8,699 bases of DNA from DAOUEX01 sp034430235 (GTDB lineage: Bacteria > Chloroflexota > Anaerolineae > UBA2200), in assembly GCA_964478075.1 (NCBI GenBank), contig CAYZGO010000063.1, forward strand, positions 1 to 8,699. The letters run 5' to 3'. The notes under the pieces are model-generated. The model worked only from the letters and a program-made list of their open reading frames with translations, was not told the DNA's origin and ran no database searches. Below are positions 1-6,122 of this stretch, one piece after another; position 1 is the first letter of the stretch; every line of letters begins with the position of its first letter. Made by a program: the position numbers and the translations under genes.

Positions 1-842
1 TTAGGCTGGACGGGGTTGAAAACTTCCAAGCCCACTTCGGCCCAATCTCCAAGGATTGGGGCAACTGCGCCGTCGCAGTGCTCCGCTATGATCAAGTCGG
101 GGTTGAGTGACTTGAATTCGCCGTACAATTCGCGATAGCGCTCTTTGAAATAGTGACGCCACATTTTGGGCGAGATAAGCATCCCGGTTTGTGCACCGTA
201 ATCGTCGCCTGCCAATATACCGTCAACCCCCAAGGAGATCAGCTTCTTACCAATGGCGAGAGCGAATTCCCTGCACTTGTCTATGAGAACCTCGATATAA
301 GGCTCACCCAGCGCCATGTCTATCAGCAACTTCTCCATCGGAACCAAATTGTGCATCATGCCGAACATCGTCAATTCTATATCGCCCCAGATGAAATATC
401 CACCTTTATACTTTTGGATGTACATCGCGGCGTCATCAAGACGACCTTCTGCCAGAGGATCAGGAAATGGGAAGTCCTCGACTTCCTTTAGGTCCTTTAC
501 GTTAGCCATAGGAGGCTCAATGATTTCCATATAGATTGGTCCCTGGCGCATCTTCATCCCGAACTCGTTGACTATATAACCGTTCTCATCTACAGGATGA
601 CTGTAACCGCGAGGCAGACTGCCACCGACCAGCACACAGTCACTCCCCATTGCTATTCGAAGTTCGTTACCTGATAGACGGTACGTGACATCTTCATAGT
701 ACGACTGGGTATAGTGAACTGGGATGCCATGTTTTTCGCCGAACTTTTCAAGCAACTGACGGCTAAGATCAAATTGAAGAGGGACTCGATCTGGTAGGCA
801 TTCTCTCTTCAGCCCTGTCTCTACACGTTCTTTCGAATTCAT
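1..842 (-). CDS. URO-D/MtaA superfamily protein 2, C-terminus cut by window edge
   Basis: I translated this frame directly: 280 codons run from ATG at 842 without a stop to base 1, so the C-terminus lies outside the window. The N-terminus (MNSKERVETGLKRECLPDRVP) and the block near residue 275 (VFNPVQP) are typical of the uroporphyrinogen decarboxylase superfamily, which includes HemE and the zinc-dependent, corrinoid-linked methyltransferases MtaA/MtbA. The protein is far from HemE and probably does not make haem. Where MtaA-type members have His-Ser-Cys-Gly, this one has His-Cys-Asp-Gly (residues 255-258), so the zinc cysteine position is Asp. Other acidic candidates are Asp213-Asp214. The start is well supported: GGAGG lies 7 nt upstream. 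The gene begins 15 nt after the stop of the FAD oxidoreductase, so the two are very likely co-transcribed. Substrate unknown; it could be a methyltransferase, a decarboxylase-fold enzyme of unknown chemistry, or a sugar-pathway enzyme. Confidence 0.9.
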   Translation of the reverse strand, partial: MNSKERVETGLKRECLPDRVPLQFDLSRQLLEKFGEKHGIPVHYTQSYYEDVTYRLSGNELRIAMGSDCVLVGGSLPRGYSHPVDENGYIVNEFGMKMRQGPIYMEIIEPPMANVKDLKEVEDFPFPDPLAEGRLDDAAMYIQKYKGGYFIWGDIELTMFGMMHNLVPMEKLLIDMALGEPYIEVLIDKCREFALAIGKKLISLGVDGILAGDDYGAQTGMLISPKMWRHYFKERYRELYGEFKSLNPDLIIAEHCDGAVAPILGDWAEVGLEVFNPVQP

Positions 843-849
843 TTTGCAA

Positions 850-854
850 CCTCC
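850..854 (-). promoter_or_regulatory. Shine-Dalgarno site of URO-D-like gene 2
   Basis: GGAGG on the minus strand, 7 nt before the ATG at 842. It sits wholly inside the 15-nt gap after the FAD oxidoreductase TAG stop, so the second gene is translated from its own strong site within one message. Confidence 0.8.
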
Positions 855-857
855 ATT

Positions 858-2087
858 CTATATGTGTAGGACAAATCCTTTACTTTGTGCGACTTTTTGT
901 ATATTCTTTACATCCAGTTTATCTGGTGATGTTCTGTTTTGTACAGCAAGGGTAGCAGCAATGCCTGCTACTTGACCGGTAAGGGCTGCTGCAGGAATAA
1001 GCCGCGTCACTTGCCAGGCATAGCCCTCGGCGGATGCGCACCGACCAACAACGAGTAAATTCTCGATCTTTTGCGGAACCAAGGATCCATATGGAACTTC
1101 CCACACAGCATCGATTTTACGGCAATCGGCAATTAATCCTATGGAATTCTCGGAGTATTGATTACAATGGTTGGTATAGACCATCTCATGCCCCACGATC
1201 CTTCTGGTCATTCTGAACTGAGCCATTGTCGGCAAAGTTGCTGGATATATGTTTTCCCGACTCGTATCTCCACCCAATTCCTGTTTCCTCGCCATTTCTT
1301 CTCTGGCAATCTTACGGCTTTCCATTATGAAAGCAGTAACATCTTTCCCATTTGTTGCTGCATACTTTCTCTCCCCTCCCTTATAGCCCTCACCCCATTC
1401 GTTCGCTCCAACGACGCGGTACGTAACAAGACGCCTGGCTGACTTTTTCTCAACCGCTTCCCGGGCAAGTGCCAGAGATGTGTATTGATATAGAAACGAA
1501 GGGTAGCTGCGTTGTTCTCCACAAGGGGCACCAGCACGATAAGCGATGTCTGCATCGCCCGAAGCATCTATTACACACGACGCTTTGATAGGTATTCTTC
1601 CACTCTTGTTTTCTACTTCAACACCGGTCACCTTATTCCCAACCATAGTAGGCTTACAGGCAAGTGTGTCTAACCACATGTCCACTTTTGACTCTTCCAG
1701 CACTTTATCAAGAGCCCAAGCAAAGGCAACAGGAGAGAATATCGTCATATAGCGGTTTTCTAGCCTTCCCTGAGGGTATAATTCTTTATATCGCTTGTCA
1801 TATTCTTCTTGTCTTTCATCCAACCAACCTGCTGGAATATGGCCCGGTGCGTATTTAATAGACAATTCAAGCAGTTCTTCCGCAATGCCAAAGGTAACCT
1901 GCTGGCCTTTTCCGTCACAAAGAGGCATATAAAGTGGAACCAGGCCCGAGGTAGCGAGTCCGCCCCAGAGAATCGTTTTTTCAACCAAGGCGGTGTGTAA
2001 TCCGGAACGGGCTGATTCTAATGCAGCAGCGATCCCTGCGACACCGCCACCGACTACCAAAACATCATAGATTTTTTCGTCACTCAT
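858..2087 (-). CDS. FAD-dependent oxidoreductase (FAD_oxidored family)
   Basis: A 409-residue soluble flavoprotein. The N-terminus has the Rossmann dinucleotide motif GGGVAG (residues 13-18), followed by the ribose-binding acidic residue Glu36 in LVEKT. A second FAD-contact block is VIDASGDAD (172-180). The C-terminal FAD motif runs from VVGRCASAEGYAW (347-359) to the helix with PAAALTGQVAG (365-375). This order matches the FAD_oxidored group (PF12831-like) found in many carbohydrate-catabolic loci, where the substrate is rarely known. There is no signal peptide, membrane segment or iron-sulphur CxxC cluster. The start is ATG with GAGGAA 4 nt upstream. A promoter-like element and a palindrome lie just upstream, and the second URO-D-like gene follows after 15 nt. 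Sampled GC is lower than in the isomerase and GlcD genes. Reaction not assignable; oxidation of a hydroxyl or C-N/C-C bond on the pathway substrate is inference. Confidence 0.93.
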   Translation of the reverse strand: MSDEKIYDVLVVGGGVAGIAAALESARSGLHTALVEKTILWGGLATSGLVPLYMPLCDGKGQQVTFGIAEELLELSIKYAPGHIPAGWLDERQEEYDKRYKELYPQGRLENRYMTIFSPVAFAWALDKVLEESKVDMWLDTLACKPTMVGNKVTGVEVENKSGRIPIKASCVIDASGDADIAYRAGAPCGEQRSYPSFLYQYTSLALAREAVEKKSARRLVTYRVVGANEWGEGYKGGERKYAATNGKDVTAFIMESRKIAREEMARKQELGGDTSRENIYPATLPTMAQFRMTRRIVGHEMVYTNHCNQYSENSIGLIADCRKIDAVWEVPYGSLVPQKIENLLVVGRCASAEGYAWQVTRLIPAAALTGQVAGIAATLAVQNRTSPDKLDVKNIQKVAQSKGFVLHI

Positions 2088-2103
2088 TTCGTTCCTCGTG
2101 GTA

Positions 2104-2117
2104 TGACAAGTTTGTCA
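2104..2117. promoter_or_regulatory. Perfect 14-bp palindrome, candidate operator
   Basis: TGACAAGTTTGTCA: two exact 6-bp arms (TGACAA/TTGTCA) with a 2-bp spacer. It lies 16 nt upstream of the ATG at 2087 and just before its ribosome site, and would fall shortly downstream of the predicted transcription start. The position suits a repressor that blocks early elongation. On the minus strand the overlapping string TTGTCATACCA (2099-2109) fits the GntR/FadR-type pattern TNGTNNNACNA, an alternative reading of the same site. No regulator gene is in the window. Confidence 0.45.
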
Positions 2118-2134
2118 GGGCGTGCTACCCAGGG

Positions 2135-2163
2135 ATAATAACCAGGCACTCAGACTGGGTCAG
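2135..2163 (-). promoter_or_regulatory. Candidate sigma70-type promoter for the FAD oxidoreductase gene
   Basis: Minus-strand -35 CTGACC (2158-2163, 4 of 6 to TTGACA) and -10 TATTAT (2135-2140, 5 of 6 to TATAAT) are separated by exactly 17 nt. Transcription would start near 2128, about 40 nt before the ATG, placing the palindrome at roughly +11 to +24. Found by eye; the organism's sigma factor preference is unknown. Confidence 0.4.
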
Positions 2164-2355
2164 GTGGGCTGTTCTGATCCTCCGTATTGCACCGTAAGGT
2201 GGCTTCAAGCGAAAGTCTGTTGCCCACGCCGAGGGGCACTTCAAACTCGCATGTTGTTCCTGCGCGGCTCAGGGTCGCCGCCCGAGGTCTTTTGCATGTT
2301 CTTCGGCCTACTAGAATCTCGGCTTGGGCTATCCCTACCACAAGATGGGGCTCAC

Positions 2356-3648
2356 TTATGCGCAGCAGTCGTAGCTGTCGCCTTCTGGCAATACGTACGG
2401 AACAGTCAGTGGCCCATCTGGCAAAACTGCTATTTTTGTTCTCTCTCCAACAGCAATGATCCGTTCCCTCAGGGCCGATTGCAAATCATCTATCGCCTGC
2501 AATTTGCATGCTTCGATGCTCTTGCGGTCCATTTTGGAAAAGAGGGCTACCTCCGCCTTTTTCATAATCTCGGCGAGCACCTGGGCTTCCCACTGGTCAA
2601 GTGTAGGGTGCTCAAGGGCAAAAATCCAACGCAGGATATCCTCTGGGCAGGAGCCAATTTGCATCAGCTTGGCGAAATTGCCATGCGAGGGGATCCCGTC
2701 GCAACATTCACTGGCTACGAAGATTGTTCCTCCAGACTCAACAATTCTAGAAGCTGCCGAAATGCCTTTCACGGTTTGATAGAGATTCTGATCGAGTGGA
2801 TAGCCACTGTTTGAGGTAACCACAATGGGGAATGTGTGGGGCACTGGCACCATAGACGCCTCTTTTACATAGCTACAACCTTGCCTGTGTGCCTCCTCGT
2901 AATGGCCAACGAAAAACCCAGTGATCTCCTTTCCTGAGTTCAGAGTGACATTGACCATAAAGTCGGGGGGGCAATACCTGACCATCTCAGCTATTTCGCG
3001 CCGTATGGGGTTGTCTTCAAGTGTACCCCAGGTGCTCATTGGATCGGCTATCAATTCAGCCCGGTGTGTGTGGAGAATTATCTCAATACCAGCGATTCCC
3101 GGAATAATGCCCTTTGCTCCGCCTGAAAACCCGGCGAAAAAGTGGGGTTCAATGAAACCGACCACAATGCGTTTGTCCGCCTCGAGATAGAGCTTGTCCA
3201 AATACACATCTGCCCCGCTTGGCGTTTGTGCCACATATCCGTTCTGCTCGGGGTCGAAGCCATCGTGGTTGACGATTTTTACCTTCTTGACAGCATCTTC
3301 TCCGAACATGTCCACAATCTCTGCCGGCGAATTCTTCCTGTGACTCCCGTTGCCCAGCAGAACCGTCACATTGTCAGGAGGGACAGGCAGTTCTTCGAGA
3401 AGCCAGGGGATAAGCTTGCGGTTCGGCACAGGCCGCGTGATGTCAGAGGTAACAACGACAACACGGTCGCCTGTTCGAATCACATTCCGTAAAGGCGTGC
3501 ATCCTATTGGGCTGCGGCAGGAGGCGCGAAATATCGTCTCTGCATCCGGCAGCACCCTTTCGAATTTGGGCCTGATTACTTGCCACTGTGCCAATTCTGG
3601 ATCCGCGTGCAGGGGAATCGTTCCCCTACCGAAGGTGATGTTTATCAT
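2356..3648 (-). CDS. larA: LarA-type nickel-dependent racemase/epimerase
   Basis: LarA enzymes interconvert the stereoisomers of a 2-hydroxyacid by hydride transfer using a nickel-pincer nucleotide bound to a lysine. Numbering from the longest possible start (GTG at 3714), the residues known from Lactiplantibacillus plantarum LarA are present: Asp91/Arg94 (in DITRPVP), His125, His191, Lys201 (in HFFAGFSGGAKG, the cofactor lysine), His217, Gln313/Lys316 (in DQNLYQTVKG) and Trp375. Several spacings match the L. plantarum enzyme exactly. I place the start at ATG 3648, because that puts the DITRP aspartate near residue 69, as in L. plantarum (72). ATG 3678 and GTG 3714 are in frame, with only weak ribosome sites. 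The frame ends with TAA. Cofactor genes larB, larC and larE are not in the window. The family also includes enzymes acting on malate, other hydroxyacids and sugar acids, so lactate is not assured. The neighbouring GlcD-type gene suggests racemisation followed by oxidation. Confidence 0.92.
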   Translation of the reverse strand: MINITFGRGTIPLHADPELAQWQVIRPKFERVLPDAETIFRASCRSPIGCTPLRNVIRTGDRVVVVTSDITRPVPNRKLIPWLLEELPVPPDNVTVLLGNGSHRKNSPAEIVDMFGEDAVKKVKIVNHDGFDPEQNGYVAQTPSGADVYLDKLYLEADKRIVVGFIEPHFFAGFSGGAKGIIPGIAGIEIILHTHRAELIADPMSTWGTLEDNPIRREIAEMVRYCPPDFMVNVTLNSGKEITGFFVGHYEEAHRQGCSYVKEASMVPVPHTFPIVVTSNSGYPLDQNLYQTVKGISAASRIVESGGTIFVASECCDGIPSHGNFAKLMQIGSCPEDILRWIFALEHPTLDQWEAQVLAEIMKKAEVALFSKMDRKSIEACKLQAIDDLQSALRERIIAVGERTKIAVLPDGPLTVPYVLPEGDSYDCCA

Positions 3649-3802
3649 GTATTTGTTGTTTATGCTACTCGAAATCATTGCAGTTCCACAGTCGGGAGGG
3701 ACTGGGCATTTCACCGTACAGACACTCCAGGTAGCCTCTACGCACCAGGACTCGCCTTACATTGGAGCGAGCCACGCCAGGGAATGCCTCGTTCTTACAA
3801 TG

Positions 3803-5185
3803 CTATGTATCAGGGAATATCTTTCCCGGATTCATAATGCCACGCGGATCGAGCGTCTGTTTGATGGCGCGCATAACCTCCAGGCTGGCTCCGTGTTCGG
3901 TACTCATGAACTCGCGTTTTCCAATGCCCACGCCATGCTCACCAGTGCAAGTCCCGCCCACGCTGAGCACCCAGTTGACAAGGCGCCGGTTAAACGTGTG
4001 GGCCAATTCCTGCTCATGAGGGTCGCGCTTGGCGGAGAGCATTTCCACGTGCAGGTTGCCGTCGCCAGCGTGGCCAAAGGTCGCGATGCGCACACCAAGT
4101 TCCTCGGCCAGGGCATAGGCCTGGGCTACCGCCTCGGTATAGCGCCAGATGGGCACCACAATATCTCCGATTTCAGCGTTGGAGCCGACGTTGAGCTGCC
4201 TGACCACCTCGTGGGCCTGCTTGCGGGCCCGCCACAGTCGATCTCGCTCGGGAGGCGTCAGCGCCTTCTCAAAAGACGTGCACCCTGCGTCGTGACACGT
4301 CTCCTCGATCAACTCGACCCCTTGCTCGATCCCTGCGGGCAGGCCGTGAAACTCCATCACCAGCGTGGGTGCTTCGGCCAGTGATGAGCCAGTTCACTGA
4401 TTGACTATACACACGATGGCTGGGTCCATCAATTCCAACGCGGCAGGCGTGGGGCCATAGCGGTTGATGGCATAGATGGCCTCGACTGCGGCCTCCATCG
4501 TCGGGAACACCGCCACCGCAGCCATGGCCTCTGGACGGATGCGCAGCCGCAGCGTGATCTCGGTGACCACGCCCAGCGTGCCCTCTGAACCTACGAATAA
4601 GCGACACAGGTCGTACCCGCTGGATGACTTGATCACCGGGCGGCCCATGCGCACAATCTCGCCAGTGGGCAGCACAACTTCCAGTTGCAGCACATAGTCC
4701 TTGGTAGCCCCGTACTTGACAGCGTGCATGCCGCTGGAATTGTTGGCCACCATGCCACCGATGGTCGCTACGTCGCCTGAAGCAGGGGCGGGAGGAAAGA
4801 AGAGCCCGTAGCGAGCCAGTTTCTTGTTCAACTGGTCGTAGACGATACCGGGCTGGACTACCACCTGCAAATCGGCCTCGAGCACCTCGGTGATCTGGTT
4901 CATCTTGTACAGTGCCAGCAGGATGCCACCTTGCACAGGGATGGGGTTGCCCTCCAGGCTTGACCCGCCGCTCCAGGGGGTGACGGGAATGCGCTTCTCG
5001 TTGGCATGTTTGAGGATGGCGCTGATCTCTTGCGCATTCTCCGGCCAGACAACCACATCGGGCGGGTGCGGGGTATGGAAGCACTCGTCCTGCGAGTGGG
5101 CATCCAGATCGGCTTGCCGCGTCGAGACACGGTCAGGACCGAGCAGGTTGATCAAGAAATCTAGAGTCTCCAGCGCGATGTTCAT
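3803..5185 (-). pseudogene. glcD: GlcD-type FAD-linked 2-hydroxyacid dehydrogenase, interrupted by in-frame TGA
   Basis: This family oxidises glycolate, D-lactate or related D-2-hydroxyacids with FAD. The frame has 263 codons from ATG 5185, a TGA at 4394-4396, then continues in the same frame for 196 codons to TAG at 3803. The 460-codon total matches the family's usual length, so nothing is deleted or shifted. The FAD-binding domain shows PWSGGSSLEGN (70-80), PASGDVATIGGMVANNSSG (134-152) and FVGSEGTLGVVTE (197-209). The C-terminal domain has FGHAGDGNLH (His372, His379), TGEHGVGIGKR (Glu416, His417) and the closing DPRGIMNPGK. The stop lies between VNQ and TGSSLAEAPTL, where relatives usually carry an aromatic residue. 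A ribosome site (AAGGGA, 7 nt) precedes ATG 5185, while the second half has none at GTG 4360/ATG 4357. It may be a real nonsense mutation, a sequencing error or, less likely, readthrough. The gene looks otherwise intact, with GC higher than the genes downstream. Confidence 0.88.
4394..4396 (-). other. In-frame TGA inside the glcD-like gene
   Basis: The minus-strand codons read CAG TGA ACT GGC. Family homology runs without gap on both sides, so a single substitution (for example TGG to TGA) explains it. I see no convincing hairpin right after the TGA of the kind used for bacterial selenocysteine insertion, and relatives have no selenocysteine here. TGA also ends the hydrolase and URO-D-like 1 genes, which argues against TGA being read as Trp in this organism. 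Confidence 0.85.
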
Positions 5186-5267
5186 GGATACTTCCCTTTA
5201 CCTTAGTGCAATCCCCAACCCCAAGGGCAAACTGATTGATAGGTCCTTTCACATGCCCGGGAGAGGC

Positions 5268-6017
5268 TCAAGGCTTCAGCGCAAGTCCTAGCGTCTTTCG
5301 TAGGAATGCTGCAATCGCATCTTCAATGTGCTGAAACAGCCTAAGGGGTATCCTGTCGTCGCGCCAGATCCCATGTTGGTCACCCGGGCCATCGTATAGA
5401 TGGATTTCAGCATGGCAGCCCGCGTCCCTCATCCTCTGGACCATAGCTATGGACTCCTCTGGGTTGACGTTTGTGTCATTCCGGCTGTGGGTAGCAAGAA
5501 GCGGAGGTGCTTCTGGACTCACAAGTTCGATAGGGCCGGAAAACAGTCGAGGATCAATCCCCTCTTTGAACATCTGTTCACCGGACCAAATGTTGTGGGC
5601 AGGTCCGCTGATTGAGACGATCGAGCGCACCTGCTCCCGGCCGAGGATCAAACCCGCCATCATTGCCAGGAACCCCCCTGCTGATCCTCCCAGAAGTGCT
5701 ACACGGGTTCTATCCTGGTGACGGAGTTCTTCCTGGTCTGTCTCTTGAACCCACCGATATGCAGCCAGAACATCTTGCAGAGGCGCTGGATATGAGGCGT
5801 TTGGCAGCAGCCTATAATTGATATTGACGGCAACCCATCCTTGCTCGACGATGAACTCCGACCACCCCGCTACGCGCTCCTTGCTCAATTCCCGCAAGCG
5901 TCCCCCGTGGATCACGACTACTATAGGTCGATTCGACGCGTCATTGGGGAGCAGCAGATCAAGCCTTCCGTGTTCCCCATGCTCCGGAGCGTAAGGAATA
6001 TCTATTCTCACCTTCAC
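5268..6017 (-). CDS. Alpha/beta hydrolase (esterase/lipase-like)
   Basis: A 249-residue cytoplasmic alpha/beta hydrolase of the carboxylesterase (BD-FAE/acetyl-esterase-like) group. The oxyanion motif is HGG (37-39), the nucleophile elbow is GGSAGG with Ser112, and the triad is completed by Asp181 (in HSRNDTNVNPEES) and His215 (in GDQHGIW). The oxyanion motif reads HGGR rather than the HGGG usual in HSL-type esterases. There is no signal peptide, so it would act on an imported substrate. The start is GTG at 6017, supported by a perfect AAGGAGG 6 nt upstream. The gene follows URO-D-like 1 by 105 nt and precedes the glcD-like gene by 82 nt. In a sugar locus a deacetylase or lactone/ester hydrolase role is plausible but inferred. 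Confidence 0.92.
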   Translation of the reverse strand: MKVRIDIPYAPEHGEHGRLDLLLPNDASNRPIVVVIHGGRLRELSKERVAGWSEFIVEQGWVAVNINYRLLPNASYPAPLQDVLAAYRWVQETDQEELRHQDRTRVALLGGSAGGFLAMMAGLILGREQVRSIVSISGPAHNIWSGEQMFKEGIDPRLFSGPIELVSPEAPPLLATHSRNDTNVNPEESIAMVQRMRDAGCHAEIHLYDGPGDQHGIWRDDRIPLRLFQHIEDAIAAFLRKTLGLALKP

Positions 6018-6023
6018 TTCTGT

Positions 6024-6030
6024 CCTCCTT
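6024..6030 (-). promoter_or_regulatory. Shine-Dalgarno site deciding the GTG start of the hydrolase
   Basis: AAGGAGG on the minus strand, 6 nt before GTG at 6017. It is the strongest ribosome site in the window and fixes a non-ATG start that a rule favouring ATG would miss. Confidence 0.85.
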
Positions 6031-6122
6031 TTCGTGTTGCTGAGTCAGACTTATTGTCAAAGTCTACCCAGGTAAGATGGATTGTGGCGACGCAGCAATC
6101 CCCTGTCGGCTTTCCGGTTCTC

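Larger units (their letters stand above)
2088..2355. other. 268-nt intergenic region before the FAD oxidoreductase gene
   Basis: The largest gap in the window. It holds the promoter-like element and palindrome listed separately, both in the part nearest the FAD oxidoreductase. The remainder (about 2164-2355) has no recognisable RNA family. A 63-codon minus-strand frame (2150-2341) starts with GTG, lacks a convincing ribosome site and resembles nothing I know; I do not call it a gene. A 5-bp stem (GCGGC/GCCGC, 8-nt loop) is the only hairpin seen there, and it lacks a T-run, so I see no clear terminator for larA. Confidence 0.5.

Noticed and set aside
2187..2244. Two similar strings starting TTGC and ending CTTCAA in the intergenic region (2187-2208 and 2220-2244)
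   Set aside because: Only about 10 of 18 aligned bases agree between the fixed ends, which is too weak for a repeat.
2122..2814. Plus-strand open frame of 230 codons reaching into larA
   Set aside because: Most of it is antisense to the well-supported larA; the translation is rich in Cys, Arg and Ser without any known motif.
3749..3773. Hairpin after the glcD-like gene (7-bp stem with one G-T pair, 11-nt loop)
   Set aside because: No T-run follows and the loop is long, so it does not qualify as an intrinsic terminator.
3350..4384. Long plus-strand open frame of 344 codons
   Set aside because: It lies antisense to larA and the glcD-like gene, has no recognisable domain, and is explained by GC-rich coding sequence on the other strand.
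4394..4396. Selenocysteine reading of the TGA
   Set aside because: No convincing hairpin follows the codon, and the family has no catalytic Cys or selenocysteine at this position.
4269..5084. Minus-strand 271-codon frame crossing the TGA region, which could suggest a frameshift in the glcD-like gene
   Set aside because: Its translation is low-complexity and Arg/His/Gly-rich. The true family homology continues in the original frame on both sides of the TGA, so the lesion is a nonsense codon, not a frameshift.
6047..6065. Consensus -35 (TTGACA, minus strand, 6055-6060) inside a small inverted repeat (AGACT/AGTCT) before the hydrolase gene
   Set aside because: No acceptable -10 lies 16-19 nt downstream, and the arms are only 5 bp, so I do not call a promoter or operator.
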